Source: Stenotrophomonas sp. 278
Lineage (GTDB): Bacteria; Pseudomonadota; Gammaproteobacteria; Xanthomonadales; Xanthomonadaceae
Direction: 5' to 3'
Assembly (NCBI RefSeq): GCF_003935715.1
Contig: NZ_RHPP01000024.1
Span: 1-37,649, forward strand
Length of the DNA stretch: 37,649 nucleotides
Position numbers and translations under genes: made by a program
Notes under the pieces: generated by a model
The model's input: only the letters and a program-made list of their open reading frames with translations
What the model was told of the DNA's origin: nothing
Databases searched by the model: none
In this document: positions 8,281 through 15,592 of the stretch, piece by piece
Layout: each line of letters opens with the position of its first letter
Numbering within the stretch: the stretch's first letter is position 1

Positions 8281-9132
8281 ATGGCATCATGGGGCATGAC
8301 CGATCCGGAAACGTTGAATCGCATTCCCCGCCGCCCGTGGCGCTGGCTGCCCTGGCTGGTGGCCTCGCAGCTGCTGGTGGCCCTGGCCTGGTGGAAGGCC
8401 AGCTGGCTGCTGGGCCTGCCCCTGATGGTGGCTTCGCACGCCCTGTTCATGGTGCCGGTGTTCCTGCCCAACAGCCGTTTCTACGCGCCCGTGCTCAGCC
8501 GCTTGTCCGGCGCGGCCCCGCACGTCTGGCTGACCATCGACGACGGCCCCTCGGACGAAACCCCGGCCGTGCTCGACCTGCTCGATCGCTACCAGGCCAA
8601 GGCCACCTTCTTCATGGTCGGCGAACGCGCCCTGGCCCGGCCGGACCTGGTCGCACAGGTGCTGGCGCGCGGGCATGATCTGGGCAACCACAGCCACAGC
8701 CACCCGCAAACGCGCTTCTGGCGGCTGGGGCCGGCCACCATGGGCAGGGAAATCTCGGCCTGCCAGCAGGCCCTGGCCCAGGTCGCCGGCGCGCCACCGC
8801 GCTGGTACCGCTCGGTGGTGGGCATGACCAACCCGTTCGTCGCGCCCGCGCTCAAGCGCCTGGGGTTGACCCGGGTCGGCTGGAGCGCGCGGGGCTTCGA
8901 CGGCGTCAACTGCACGCCGCAGTCAGTGCTGGAACGCCTTCGCCCCGATCTGCAGGCCGGAGCCATCGTGCTGCTGCACGAAGGGGCCGCGCACGGCCAT
9001 AACCTGGCGATTATCGAGGCGGTGCTGCAGGAGCTGCAGGCGAAAGGGCTGCGGGCGGAACTGCCGGATGCGCCCGCTCCCATTGCTGATGCGCCCAGCT
9101 CCCCAGTGAGGCCTGCGCCCACAGCAGCGTGA
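8281..9132 (+). CDS. Membrane-anchored polysaccharide deacetylase (CE4 family)
   Basis: The protein has 283 residues from the ATG at 8281; an alternative ATG at 8296 would remove five residues, and neither has a clear ribosome-binding site. Two hydrophobic stretches (about residues 22-38 and 42-62) anchor it in the inner membrane. The NodB-homology domain follows, with all CE4 motifs: TIDDGPSDETPAV (Asp87/Asp88), HSHSHPQT (His137 and His141), RWYRSVVGMTNP, and the late LLHEGAAHGHN. The expected activity is metal-dependent N- or O-deacetylation of a cell-surface polysaccharide or glycan precursor. The last 122 bp overlap the 3' end of a convergent small membrane protein gene. The C-terminal tail is Pro/Ala rich. 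Confidence 0.85.
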   Translation: MASWGMTDPETLNRIPRRPWRWLPWLVASQLLVALAWWKASWLLGLPLMVASHALFMVPVFLPNSRFYAPVLSRLSGAAPHVWLTIDDGPSDETPAVLDLLDRYQAKATFFMVGERALARPDLVAQVLARGHDLGNHSHSHPQTRFWRLGPATMGREISACQQALAQVAGAPPRWYRSVVGMTNPFVAPALKRLGLTRVGWSARGFDGVNCTPQSVLERLRPDLQAGAIVLLHEGAAHGHNLAIIEAVLQELQAKGLRAELPDAPAPIADAPSSPVRPAPTAA

Positions 9133-9391
9133 GCGAAAGCCCCAGCGCCAGCACCCCGGTCACCCGGCGGCGCTGGTGCTGCAACGCGCTGCCGATGCCC
9201 AGCAGCAGCGCCAGCACGCTCAGGCCCAGCCCAACGAACAGCAGCACCAGCAAGGCCAGCGGCACTTCCTGCATGTCTTCATAGGCAGGGCGATGCGCCA
9301 CCTGCGCGGTGACCGCGAACACCACCAGCGCGCACAGGCTCACCACCAGTGCGGTGATGCCCAATGCCGAATGACGCGGACCGGCCTGCAT
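9011..9391 (-). CDS. Small multi-pass inner-membrane protein of unknown function
   Basis: This 126-residue protein reads from the ATG at 9391; a TTG two codons earlier is possible. It has three hydrophobic segments, roughly ALGITALVVSLCALVVFAVTA, VPLALLVLLFVGLGLSVLALL and GVLALGLSLTLLWA. A short basic loop (QHQRRRVTG) lies between the second and third, and a Pro/Ala-rich tail closes the protein. I do not recognise a family. It is the last gene of the alaA operon, and its start lies 2 bp after the methyltransferase stop. Its 3' 122 bp are antisense to the end of the deacetylase gene. The membrane topology and operon position support a real gene. Confidence 0.6.
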   Translation of the reverse strand: MQAGPRHSALGITALVVSLCALVVFAVTAQVAHRPAYEDMQEVPLALLVLLFVGLGLSVLALLLGIGSALQHQRRRVTGVLALGLSLTLLWAQASLGSWAHQQWERAHPAVPPAALSPAAPAAPPR

Positions 9392-9393
9392 GC

Positions 9394-10086
9394 TCAACCG
9401 CGCGTGGCGGTGAACAGCCAGTTGTTGAACGGGGTGTTGCCGTACAGCGGCGTCATCTGCAACTGCAGCCCGGCCGCTTCCAGCGGCGCACGCACACTGG
9501 CGGCGTCCGGGTAATGGCGGGGGCGGGTGCCCATCCAGCCCACCAGATGCGCCAGCATGTCGGTGATGCGGGTAGTACGGTCGCGACCACTGTTGTCGGC
9601 CAGCACGGTGCGGATCACCAGCCGCCCGCCCGGTGCCACGCGCGCGGCGGCGTCGGCCAGCAGCTTCGGCTGCGCTTCGGCGGGAAGATACTGCAGCACG
9701 TCCAGCAGGGCGACGCTGCCCTGGTGCGCCGGCAATACTGCACTGGCGTCCACGACGTCAAAGCCGGTATCGGCCAAGCCGGCGCGACGGTCGGCGCGTA
9801 CCGCGCGGGCGATCTTGTCCGCATCCACGTCCACGCCGAGATACGGCATGGTCTGGCCGTTCTGCCGAAGGACATGCGCCAGCAGGCCCAGGCCGCAGCC
9901 GATGTCGAGCAGCGGCTGGGTGTCGCCGCGCAGGGCGGCCAGCACGCCGGGGAACAGCGGGTCGCTGCCCAGCTTGCCGCGGGTGTAGTAATAGTCGCGG
10001 CGGTTGCCGAAGCGCTGCGCCGGCATGAAGGCGTCAGCGATGCGGCGGGCCTGCTCCCTGGCCAGTGGTAGGGCGTCCGTGCTCAG
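9394..10086 (-). CDS. Class I SAM-dependent methyltransferase, probable CTG start
   Basis: The protein has about 230 residues and the SAM-binding motif LLDIGCGLGLLAH, followed by YLGVDVDADKIARA and FDVVDASAVLPAHQGSVALLDVLQYLP, so it is a class I methyltransferase. The coding frame in front of the domain (STDALPLAREQARRIADAFMPAQRFGNRRDYYY) is protein-like, but its only plausible start that does not run deep into the upstream hydrolase gene is CTG at 10086-10084. That codon overlaps the hydrolase stop by 4 bp (CTGA) and has GAGGT about 7 nt upstream. The first ATG in frame is at about 10026 and would remove some 20 residues. The substrate is unknown. It lies in the operon alaA - SGNH hydrolase - this gene - membrane protein. 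Confidence 0.75.
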   Translation of the reverse strand: MSTDALPLAREQARRIADAFMPAQRFGNRRDYYYTRGKLGSDPLFPGVLAALRGDTQPLLDIGCGLGLLAHVLRQNGQTMPYLGVDVDADKIARAVRADRRAGLADTGFDVVDASAVLPAHQGSVALLDVLQYLPAEAQPKLLADAAARVAPGGRLVIRTVLADNSGRDRTTRITDMLAHLVGWMGTRPRHYPDAASVRAPLEAAGLQLQMTPLYGNTPFNNWLFTATRG

Positions 10087-10706
10087 GGGAGTACCTCGTC
10101 GTTCAAGTGCCGGTACGCGACCGGATACGCCTGCTGATACCACTGCGTGTACAGCGCGGCGGAAGGGTGGAGGCCGTCTTCGGCCAGCATGGCCACCTCG
10201 CCACCGCGGGCGCGGCTGACCGGGGCGGTGTCGATGAAGGCAATGCCGTGCTGGGTGCACACCGCAGCGGCGGCCGCGTTGTAGGCGTCCAGCTCGTGTG
10301 CGATCTGCGCCACGTCGCGGCCGGAGCCCGCGGCAAACGGGGTCACGCCCCAATCCGGAATGGCCAGCACCAGCACCCGGCGCGCACGCTGCCCAGCAAA
10401 GCCCAGGGCGCGTTGCAGCAGCGCCGCGAACTGGGTGCGGTACTCGTCCACGGAGCGGCCACGGTACTGGTTGTTCACGCCAATCAGCAGGGTGACCAGG
10501 TCAAAGGGTCCCTGCGGTGCCGCCGCATCAATGCCGGCGTAAAGCTCGTCGGTGGTCCAGCCGGTAGTGGCGATGATCTGCGGGTCTGCGATATCCACGC
10601 CGGCCGCGCGCAGGGCGCGGGCCAGCTGCATCGGCCAACGGTCTTCAACCGCCACGCCCTCACCGATGGTGTAGGAATCGCCCAGCGCCAGGTAACGCAG
10701 CGCCAT
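10083..10706 (-). CDS. SGNH/GDSL-type esterase or lipase
   Basis: This 207-residue protein has no signal peptide, so it is probably cytoplasmic. Block I is ALGDSYTIGEG (catalytic Ser11), block III is LLIGVNNQYRG (Asn of the oxyanion hole), and block V is EDGLHPSAALY (catalytic Asp and His), so the SGNH hydrolase set is complete. The block II glycine is probably within IIATTGWTTDEL. The family hydrolyses ester bonds, and the natural substrate cannot be told from sequence. The start lies 3 bp after the alaA stop and the end overlaps the next gene by 4 bp, so this is translationally coupled operon structure. Confidence 0.85.
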   Translation of the reverse strand: MALRYLALGDSYTIGEGVAVEDRWPMQLARALRAAGVDIADPQIIATTGWTTDELYAGIDAAAPQGPFDLVTLLIGVNNQYRGRSVDEYRTQFAALLQRALGFAGQRARRVLVLAIPDWGVTPFAAGSGRDVAQIAHELDAYNAAAAAVCTQHGIAFIDTAPVSRARGGEVAMLAEDGLHPSAALYTQWYQQAYPVAYRHLNDEVLP

Positions 10707-10709
10707 CGC

Positions 10710-11981
10710 TCAGGCCACACTGCGGGGCTTGAGCGGCACCACCTTGGTGTTGGCTTCGGCACGGCGTGCCAGGGCACGGTCGATGCGGGCGAAGACGTCG
10801 CGCATCACGCCTGCTTCCGGCAGCAGGGTCACGCGGAAGTGATGGCGATAGGGCACGTTGAAGCTCGAGCCCGGCACCACCAGTACGCCTTCTTCGTTCA
10901 TCAGTTCCAGCGCAAAATCGTGGTCGTCGAACGACTTTGCCGCCGCACCCACCACCGCAGGGAATGCATACAGCGCGCCCGCCGGAGCCACCAGCGAAAG
11001 ATGCTCGCTGGCGTTGCAGGCTTCAATCACCGCGCGGCGGGTCTCATACAGGCGACCACCCGGCGCACACAGTTCGGAAATGGTGCCCGGTCCGTTCACG
11101 GCGGCCTCGATGGCGTACTGGCCAGGCACGTTCGCACACAGGCGCAGCGCGCTCAGCAGGTCCATTGCCGCGCGGAACTCGCCCAACTGCTCGGCCGCGC
11201 CGGACAGCATTGCCCAGCCCACGCGCCAGCCGCAGGCGCGGTGCACCTTGCTCAGGCCGCTGAAGGTGATGCACGGGTGCTCGCCGGCCAGCGGGGCGAC
11301 CGGCTGGAACTGCGCGCCGTCGTAGAGGATCTGGTCGTAGATCTCGTCGACCATCAGCAGCAGGTTGTGCCGGCGCGCGATCTCCACGATGCGCTCCAGC
11401 AGTTCGCGCGGATAGCTCGCGCCGCTGGGATTGTTGGGGTTGATCAGGACGATCGCGCGGGTGCGCGACGACACCAGCGTTTCGATCTCGCTCGGGTCGG
11501 GCTGGAAGCCGTTCTCCGGGGCGCAGCGGTAATACACCGGGCGACCGTCGTTGAGGATGGTGGCGGCCGACCACAGCGGGTAGTCAGGCGAGGGCACCAG
11601 CACTTCATCGCCCGGGTTCAGCAGGGCACGCAGCGAAAGATCGATCAGCTCGCTGACGCCATTGCCGATGAACACCCGGTCCGGGTGCGCGTCTGGCGCG
11701 CCACGGCGTGCGTACGCGGCGGCAATCGCTTCGCGTGCCACCGGCAGGCCCTGCTGGTGGGTGTAGGGATCGGTGCGGCCCATGTCGTCGGCAATGGCGC
11801 GCTGCAGGTGTTCCGGTGCGCGGAAACCAAAGTTGCCGGGGTTGCCGATGTTCAACTTGATCAGCGTGCGGCCCTGGGCTTCCAACTCACGCGCTCGTCG
11901 TGCCAGCTCGCCCCGGATCTCGTAGCGGACTTCGGACAGGCGCTCGCGGGTCGCGAGCGGCTTCAGCGGTGGCGTTGACAT
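10710..11981 (-). CDS. alaA: Alanine transaminase (glutamate-pyruvate aminotransferase)
   Basis: The protein has 423 residues from the ATG at 11981; a more upstream ATG at 12041 would add 20 residues that do not look like the family. It is a class I/II PLP aminotransferase with close resemblance to E. coli AlaA: EVRYEIRGELARRARELE, KLNIGNPGNFGF, FIGNGVSELIDLSLRALL, VPSPDYPLWSAA, INPNNPSGA, VDEIYDQILYDGA and the PLP lysine in FSGLSKVHRACGWRVGW (Lys245). The expected reaction is pyruvate + glutamate giving alanine + 2-oxoglutarate in the cytoplasm. It heads a four-gene minus-strand operon. The 131-bp gap to divergent rsgA should hold promoters for both. Confidence 0.92.
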   Translation of the reverse strand: MSTPPLKPLATRERLSEVRYEIRGELARRARELEAQGRTLIKLNIGNPGNFGFRAPEHLQRAIADDMGRTDPYTHQQGLPVAREAIAAAYARRGAPDAHPDRVFIGNGVSELIDLSLRALLNPGDEVLVPSPDYPLWSAATILNDGRPVYYRCAPENGFQPDPSEIETLVSSRTRAIVLINPNNPSGASYPRELLERIVEIARRHNLLLMVDEIYDQILYDGAQFQPVAPLAGEHPCITFSGLSKVHRACGWRVGWAMLSGAAEQLGEFRAAMDLLSALRLCANVPGQYAIEAAVNGPGTISELCAPGGRLYETRRAVIEACNASEHLSLVAPAGALYAFPAVVGAAAKSFDDHDFALELMNEEGVLVVPGSSFNVPYRHHFRVTLLPEAGVMRDVFARIDRALARRAEANTKVVPLKPRSVA

Positions 11982-12112
11982 GGCTGGGCCAGGTTGGGCA
12001 TGGAAATCGCATGGTAGCGGAAATGCTGCGACGCGGGGCAAGCCCTCTCCCGAGGTAAATCCTGAGCGCTGGCAGGCAGTTGCCGGCCATGCCTCAAGGT
12101 AGAATGCGCAGG

Positions 12113-13207
12113 ATGACCGACCCGATCGATTACCCCGCCCTGCAGACCATTGGCTGGCCCTGGTCTGGCGCGCCTGAACTGCCCGCCTGGCAGGACCTGT
12201 TCAAGGCGCACCCGCAGGCCCGTCCGGGCCGGGTGATCGAGCAGCACCGCACCGGGTATGTGGTGGCCGACGCCCCGGATGCAGCGCTCAAGACCGAGTC
12301 ACCGGCCGAGTGGCAGCGCCCGCGCTTTCCCAGCCATGAGCGTGCCGCCGTCGGCGACTGGGTGCTGCTGGACGGCATCAAAATTGTCGCGCTGCTGCCC
12401 CGGCGCACCGCGATCAAGCGCGGCGCGGCCGGTGAGCATTACCACCAGCAGGTGATCGCGGCCAATATCGATACCGTGTTCATCGTCTGCGGACTGGATG
12501 CCGACTTCAACCCGCGTCGCATCGAGCGTTACCTGCTGCTGGTGGGCGGGGGCGGCGCGCAGCCGGTGGTGGTGCTGACCAAGGCCGACCAGACCGAATA
12601 CAGCCAGGACGCCCTGGACGTTCTGGAGGAACTGGCCGCGCAGGACATTCCGCTGCTGGCAATCAACGGCAAGGACCCGGAAAGTGCCGGCGCGCTGCTG
12701 CCGTGGCTGGGCCCGGGCCGGACCGTGGTGCTGGTCGGTTCCTCCGGTGCCGGCAAGAGCACGCTGACCAACACCCTGCTCGGCGAGCAGCGGATGAAAA
12801 CCGCCGACGTGCGCGGCAACGACTCCAAGGGTCGGCACACGACCACCCACCGCGCGCTGATGCCACTGCCGGCCGGTGCCTGCCTGATCGATACCCCCGG
12901 CATGCGCGAGCTCAAGCCGACCGGCGAAGAAGCCTTGAGCGAGGGCGGCTTTGCCGACGTGGAAGCGCTGGCCGCGCAGTGCCGGTTCCGCGACTGCGCG
13001 CATCAGAGTGAACCCGGCTGCGCGGTGCGCGCGGCGATTGATGCCGGCGAACTGGACGAAGAGCGTCTGCTCAACTACTTCAAGCTGAAGGAGGAAGTGG
13101 CTGCGGCTGCTGCCAAGCTGGCCGTTCGCCAGGCTGAGACCGCGCAGGAGCGCGGCAAGGGCAGGGGCCAGCAGTTCCGCCCGGCCGGCAAGCCGCGCCG
13201 GCGTTGA
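12113..13207 (+). CDS. rsgA: Ribosome small-subunit-dependent GTPase RsgA
   Basis: The protein has 364 residues from the ATG at 12113, with AAGGTAG about 10 nt upstream; ATGs at 12089 and 12104 are alternatives. It is a circularly permuted GTPase, with an N-terminal OB-fold (to about residue 100), then G4 (VLTKADQ), G1/P-loop GSSGAGKST (209-217) and G3 (DTPGM). The zinc-binding segment is CRFRDCAHQSEPGCAV, and a basic C-terminal tail (GKGRGQQFRPAGKPRRR) fits rRNA contact. RsgA acts in late maturation of the 30S subunit. Its stop codon directly abuts the stop of the convergent RES toxin gene with no base in between. Confidence 0.95.
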   Translation: MTDPIDYPALQTIGWPWSGAPELPAWQDLFKAHPQARPGRVIEQHRTGYVVADAPDAALKTESPAEWQRPRFPSHERAAVGDWVLLDGIKIVALLPRRTAIKRGAAGEHYHQQVIAANIDTVFIVCGLDADFNPRRIERYLLLVGGGGAQPVVVLTKADQTEYSQDALDVLEELAAQDIPLLAINGKDPESAGALLPWLGPGRTVVLVGSSGAGKSTLTNTLLGEQRMKTADVRGNDSKGRHTTTHRALMPLPAGACLIDTPGMRELKPTGEEALSEGGFADVEALAAQCRFRDCAHQSEPGCAVRAAIDAGELDEERLLNYFKLKEEVAAAAAKLAVRQAETAQERGKGRGQQFRPAGKPRRR

Positions 13208-13684
13208 TTAGCGGGCCCGAAACAACAGGTTGTACTGCAATCGTCTTGTTGCCCGCGCAGAAAGGCGCTGTGCATCCGCATGCTGCGCATTGATCAGCAC
13301 CACCGTCTCCTCCGGCACGATCACCGACGGCAGCTCCACAAGCGCCTGACCCTGCGCCAGGTACCACGCCGACCCAGCCTCCACCGACACCACCCCATGC
13401 GGAATGGCATCCCAGCCAGCGGGCAGGGCATCGGCGCTGACGATCCGCCGTGCCGCCCACACATCGTCCGGCACATCGATCTCGATCACATACTTGTTCA
13501 GCGGCAGCCCGCTGTCATCGATGTGCGCCGCCGTTTCCAGCACCGCCATGGCCAGCGTAGGCGCGGCGTACACCACGGCCTGCCCGGGCTTGTTCCAGCG
13601 TCCCGGTGAGTAAGCTGCACCGACCCCACTGAGATCCTCAGGCCGCCAGGTAGGTCCCGTCGAGCCAATCCGCGCCAGCTTCAC
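13208..13684 (-). CDS. RES-domain toxin of a type II toxin-antitoxin pair
   Basis: This 158-residue protein starts with GTG at 13684, overlapping the antitoxin stop by 4 bp (GTGA). The RES-domain core is visible in order: LARIG, then Ala-Ala-Tyr-Ser-Pro-Gly-Arg-Trp-Asn (residues 23-31), VVYAAPTLAMAVLETAAH (Tyr39, Glu50), and later PSVIVPEETVVLINAQH. The name RES comes from conserved Arg, Glu and Ser residues. Characterised members such as MbcT and ParT act on NAD+ or on metabolic enzymes and stop growth. Whether this copy degrades NAD+ or ADP-ribosylates a target is not visible. It is co-translated after its antitoxin, the usual order in this family, and converges on rsgA. Confidence 0.85.
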   Translation of the reverse strand: MKLARIGSTGPTWRPEDLSGVGAAYSPGRWNKPGQAVVYAAPTLAMAVLETAAHIDDSGLPLNKYVIEIDVPDDVWAARRIVSADALPAGWDAIPHGVVSVEAGSAWYLAQGQALVELPSVIVPEETVVLINAQHADAQRLSARATRRLQYNLLFRAR

Positions 13685-14133
13685 TGATACGCACCGCTCT
13701 GGATGGCCCCCAGTACCCGCATCACCGAGGCGCGTCCGCTGGGCGTGTCCATCAGTTCCGCGGGTGCCAGCCCGCCCAGGGCGGGCTGCGGCCGTTGGAT
13801 CCACTCACCGACCCACTTCTGCACATCGAAGTTGCGCGCCTCGGGATTGTCGGTTTCAGCCGCCAGCATGTCCTCGACCTTGTTGATGAGCTCCATCAGG
13901 CCGACCACCGACTGCCCGGGCGTGCCGCCGAACAGCGCCTTGTCGCGCATCTTCTTGGTGAAGGTGGCTTTGGGAATTCGCACGAACACCTGGAAATCGG
14001 CGCTGCTTTCAAACACGTCGTCGATCAGCCCCTTGACCACCTGATATGGGACGCCCTCGCGTTCGATCCGGACCCGTTCTGTCAGCGGCGCGGTGCGCAG
14101 CAGGGCGCGGAAGCTGTTGGCGGAGGAGCACAT
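13681..14133 (-). CDS. Xre/MbcA/ParS-type antitoxin (DUF2384)
   Basis: This 150-residue cytoplasmic protein has the typical antitoxin C-terminal toxin-binding domain (DUF2384): QPALGGLAPAELMDTPSGRASVMRVLGAIQSGAYQ. The N-terminal half contains an Xre-like helical region (VPYQVVKGLIDDVFESSADFQVFVRIPKATFTKKMRDK), which in the family gives DNA binding and autorepression. The downstream RES gene overlaps by 4 bp, so the pair is a tight operon. A likely promoter is at 14163-14190. Confidence 0.85.
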   Translation of the reverse strand: MCSSANSFRALLRTAPLTERVRIEREGVPYQVVKGLIDDVFESSADFQVFVRIPKATFTKKMRDKALFGGTPGQSVVGLMELINKVEDMLAAETDNPEARNFDVQKWVGEWIQRPQPALGGLAPAELMDTPSGRASVMRVLGAIQSGAYQ

Positions 14134-14162
14134 GGCGGCTCGGCGTGGCTAAGTATGTCCTT

Positions 14163-14190
14163 AATGTAGGCCAAAAATAGTCGCAAGCAA
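14163..14190 (-). promoter_or_regulatory. Putative sigma-70 promoter of the toxin-antitoxin operon
   Basis: Reading the minus strand, TTGCTT (14190-14185), a 16-nt spacer and TACATT (14168-14163) resemble -35 and -10 boxes, placed 30 bp before the antitoxin ATG. This is seen by eye only. The divergent QEGLA gene starts at 14244. Confidence 0.35.
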
Positions 14191-14243
14191 GTGAAGCTGT
14201 CGCCTTTGCCCACCGAAGTCATTGATCCTGTTAATGTCCGCCC

Positions 14244-15500
14244 ATGAACACCGCTCCGATCACCGCGGACCGTGACGTGGCCTACCACACCCAGCTGGAT
14301 GCGCAGCTGGTCGAAGCCGTTGGTGACATCAAACTGCTGGGGCTGACCAGCTGGCCCGCCGCGCTGCAGGCCCCGTTCCTGGCCAGCGTGGCGCGCGGAC
14401 AGCCGGTATTGCCGCAGGTGGACTACCCGAAGCTGGATTTCGGCGGTACCCGGCAGGCGCTGGCCAGGATTAGCGCCCAGTGCGACGCCAGCCATCCGCT
14501 CGGTCAGTACGTGCAGCGTTCCGCGCAGAGCTGGGACTTGGCCGCTGGGCTGCTGGAATCACTGGGCACTACGGCGGTGGATGGATACTCGGTGCAGCTG
14601 TATGGCGCGCCGGAGCAGCCATTGCCCGGCCACGGACCTAGTACCCGTGAAGCGGCGCGCCATTTCATCCAGATCGCGCAGGAGCTGGACCACGAGCTGC
14701 TGGCCCCCGAAGAGCAGGTGCCGGTGTCGGCCACCGCGCTGATGCTGCAGCTGCAGAGTGATCTGGATGCGTTCTTCGAGTCGCGCATCATCCAGGTGCA
14801 GCTGGACCCGGACCTGATCTCCAAAGCCGCTGCGGGTCCCACTCGCATCCGCCTGCGCACCAGTGCACGCTTCAGCGCGTATGACCGGGCGCAGCTGTTC
14901 CACCATGAAGCATTGGTGCATTCGCTGACTGCGCTTAACGGTCGCGAACAGCCGCACCTGCCCAGCCTGGCCCTGTCGTCACCGCGCGTAACCGCGACCC
15001 AGGAGGGCTTGGCCACCTTTGCCGAGCAGATCACCGGCAGCATCGACATCGAGCGGCTCAAACGCATCAGCCTGCGCACCGAGGCGATTGCCATGGCGCG
15101 CGAAGGTGCCGATTTCATCCAGGTGTTCCGCTACTTCTGCGATGCCGGGCAGAACCATGAAGAGAGTTTTGCTTCGGCGCAGCGGGTGTTCCGTGGTGTT
15201 CCCACAGCGGGTGGGGCGGCGTTTACCAAGGACACCGTGTATCTGCGTGGACTGGTGTCGGTGCACACGTTTTTCCGTCACATGCTGGCTGAAGATCGCC
15301 TGCAGAACTGCCGGTGGCTGTTCGCCGGCAAGATGTCGCTGACCGATGCAGTTGACTTCGCGCCGCTTTTCGAAGAGGGCATTCTGCGCCCACCGCGCTG
15401 GTTGCCGCATTGGGTGAGCCGCGCCAACGGGCTCGCCGGAATGCTGGCCTTTTCGCTGTTTGCCAATAGGATCCGGATGGATCAGTTGGCGGCGGAGTAG
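14244..15500 (+). CDS. QEGLA-motif protein (DUF1704), putative zinc metallopeptidase
   Basis: This 418-residue cytoplasmic protein carries the diagnostic TQEGLATFAEQ motif (Gln253 to Ala257). About 30 residues before it stands HEALVH (221-226), a perfect HExxH zinc signature, so the arrangement is HExxH followed by a Glu in QEGLA. DUF1704 proteins are often named flavohemoglobin expression-modulating, but the same domain is the catalytic domain of the eukaryotic tubulin carboxypeptidase MATCAP, which makes a peptidase role likely. The rest of the protein is helical, with a late segment SVHTFFRHMLAEDRLQNC and AGKMSLTDAVDFAPLFEEGIL. It has its own promoter region, shared divergently with the toxin-antitoxin operon. 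Confidence 0.85.
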   Translation: MNTAPITADRDVAYHTQLDAQLVEAVGDIKLLGLTSWPAALQAPFLASVARGQPVLPQVDYPKLDFGGTRQALARISAQCDASHPLGQYVQRSAQSWDLAAGLLESLGTTAVDGYSVQLYGAPEQPLPGHGPSTREAARHFIQIAQELDHELLAPEEQVPVSATALMLQLQSDLDAFFESRIIQVQLDPDLISKAAAGPTRIRLRTSARFSAYDRAQLFHHEALVHSLTALNGREQPHLPSLALSSPRVTATQEGLATFAEQITGSIDIERLKRISLRTEAIAMAREGADFIQVFRYFCDAGQNHEESFASAQRVFRGVPTAGGAAFTKDTVYLRGLVSVHTFFRHMLAEDRLQNCRWLFAGKMSLTDAVDFAPLFEEGILRPPRWLPHWVSRANGLAGMLAFSLFANRIRMDQLAAE

Positions 15501-15512
15501 CGCGCTGCGCGC

Positions 15513-15537
15513 CGCCCGACCAACGGTCGGGCGCTAC
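15513..15537 (-). repeat. GTAG REP palindrome, minus orientation
   Basis: GCCCGACC-AAC-GGTCGGGC is followed by GCTAC, a GTAG tail on the minus strand. It lies 13 bp after the QEGLA gene stop and is paired with the element at 15565. Confidence 0.65.
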
Positions 15538-15564
15538 CGATTCACGTGCCGATGACGTTCCATG

Positions 15565-15590
15565 GTAGGTACCGACCGTTGGTCGGTACG
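15565..15590 (+). repeat. GTAG REP palindrome, plus orientation
   Basis: GTAG is followed by GTACCGACC-GTT-GGTCGGTAC. It ends 2 bp before the stop codon of the convergent reductase gene, so it may also act as a transcript-end hairpin. Confidence 0.65.
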
Positions 15591-15592
15591 CT

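Noticed and set aside
12089-12112. Earlier ATG starts for rsgA
   Set aside because: They would add residues (MPQGRMRR) with no family resemblance, and the AAGGTAG site is better placed for the ATG at 12113.
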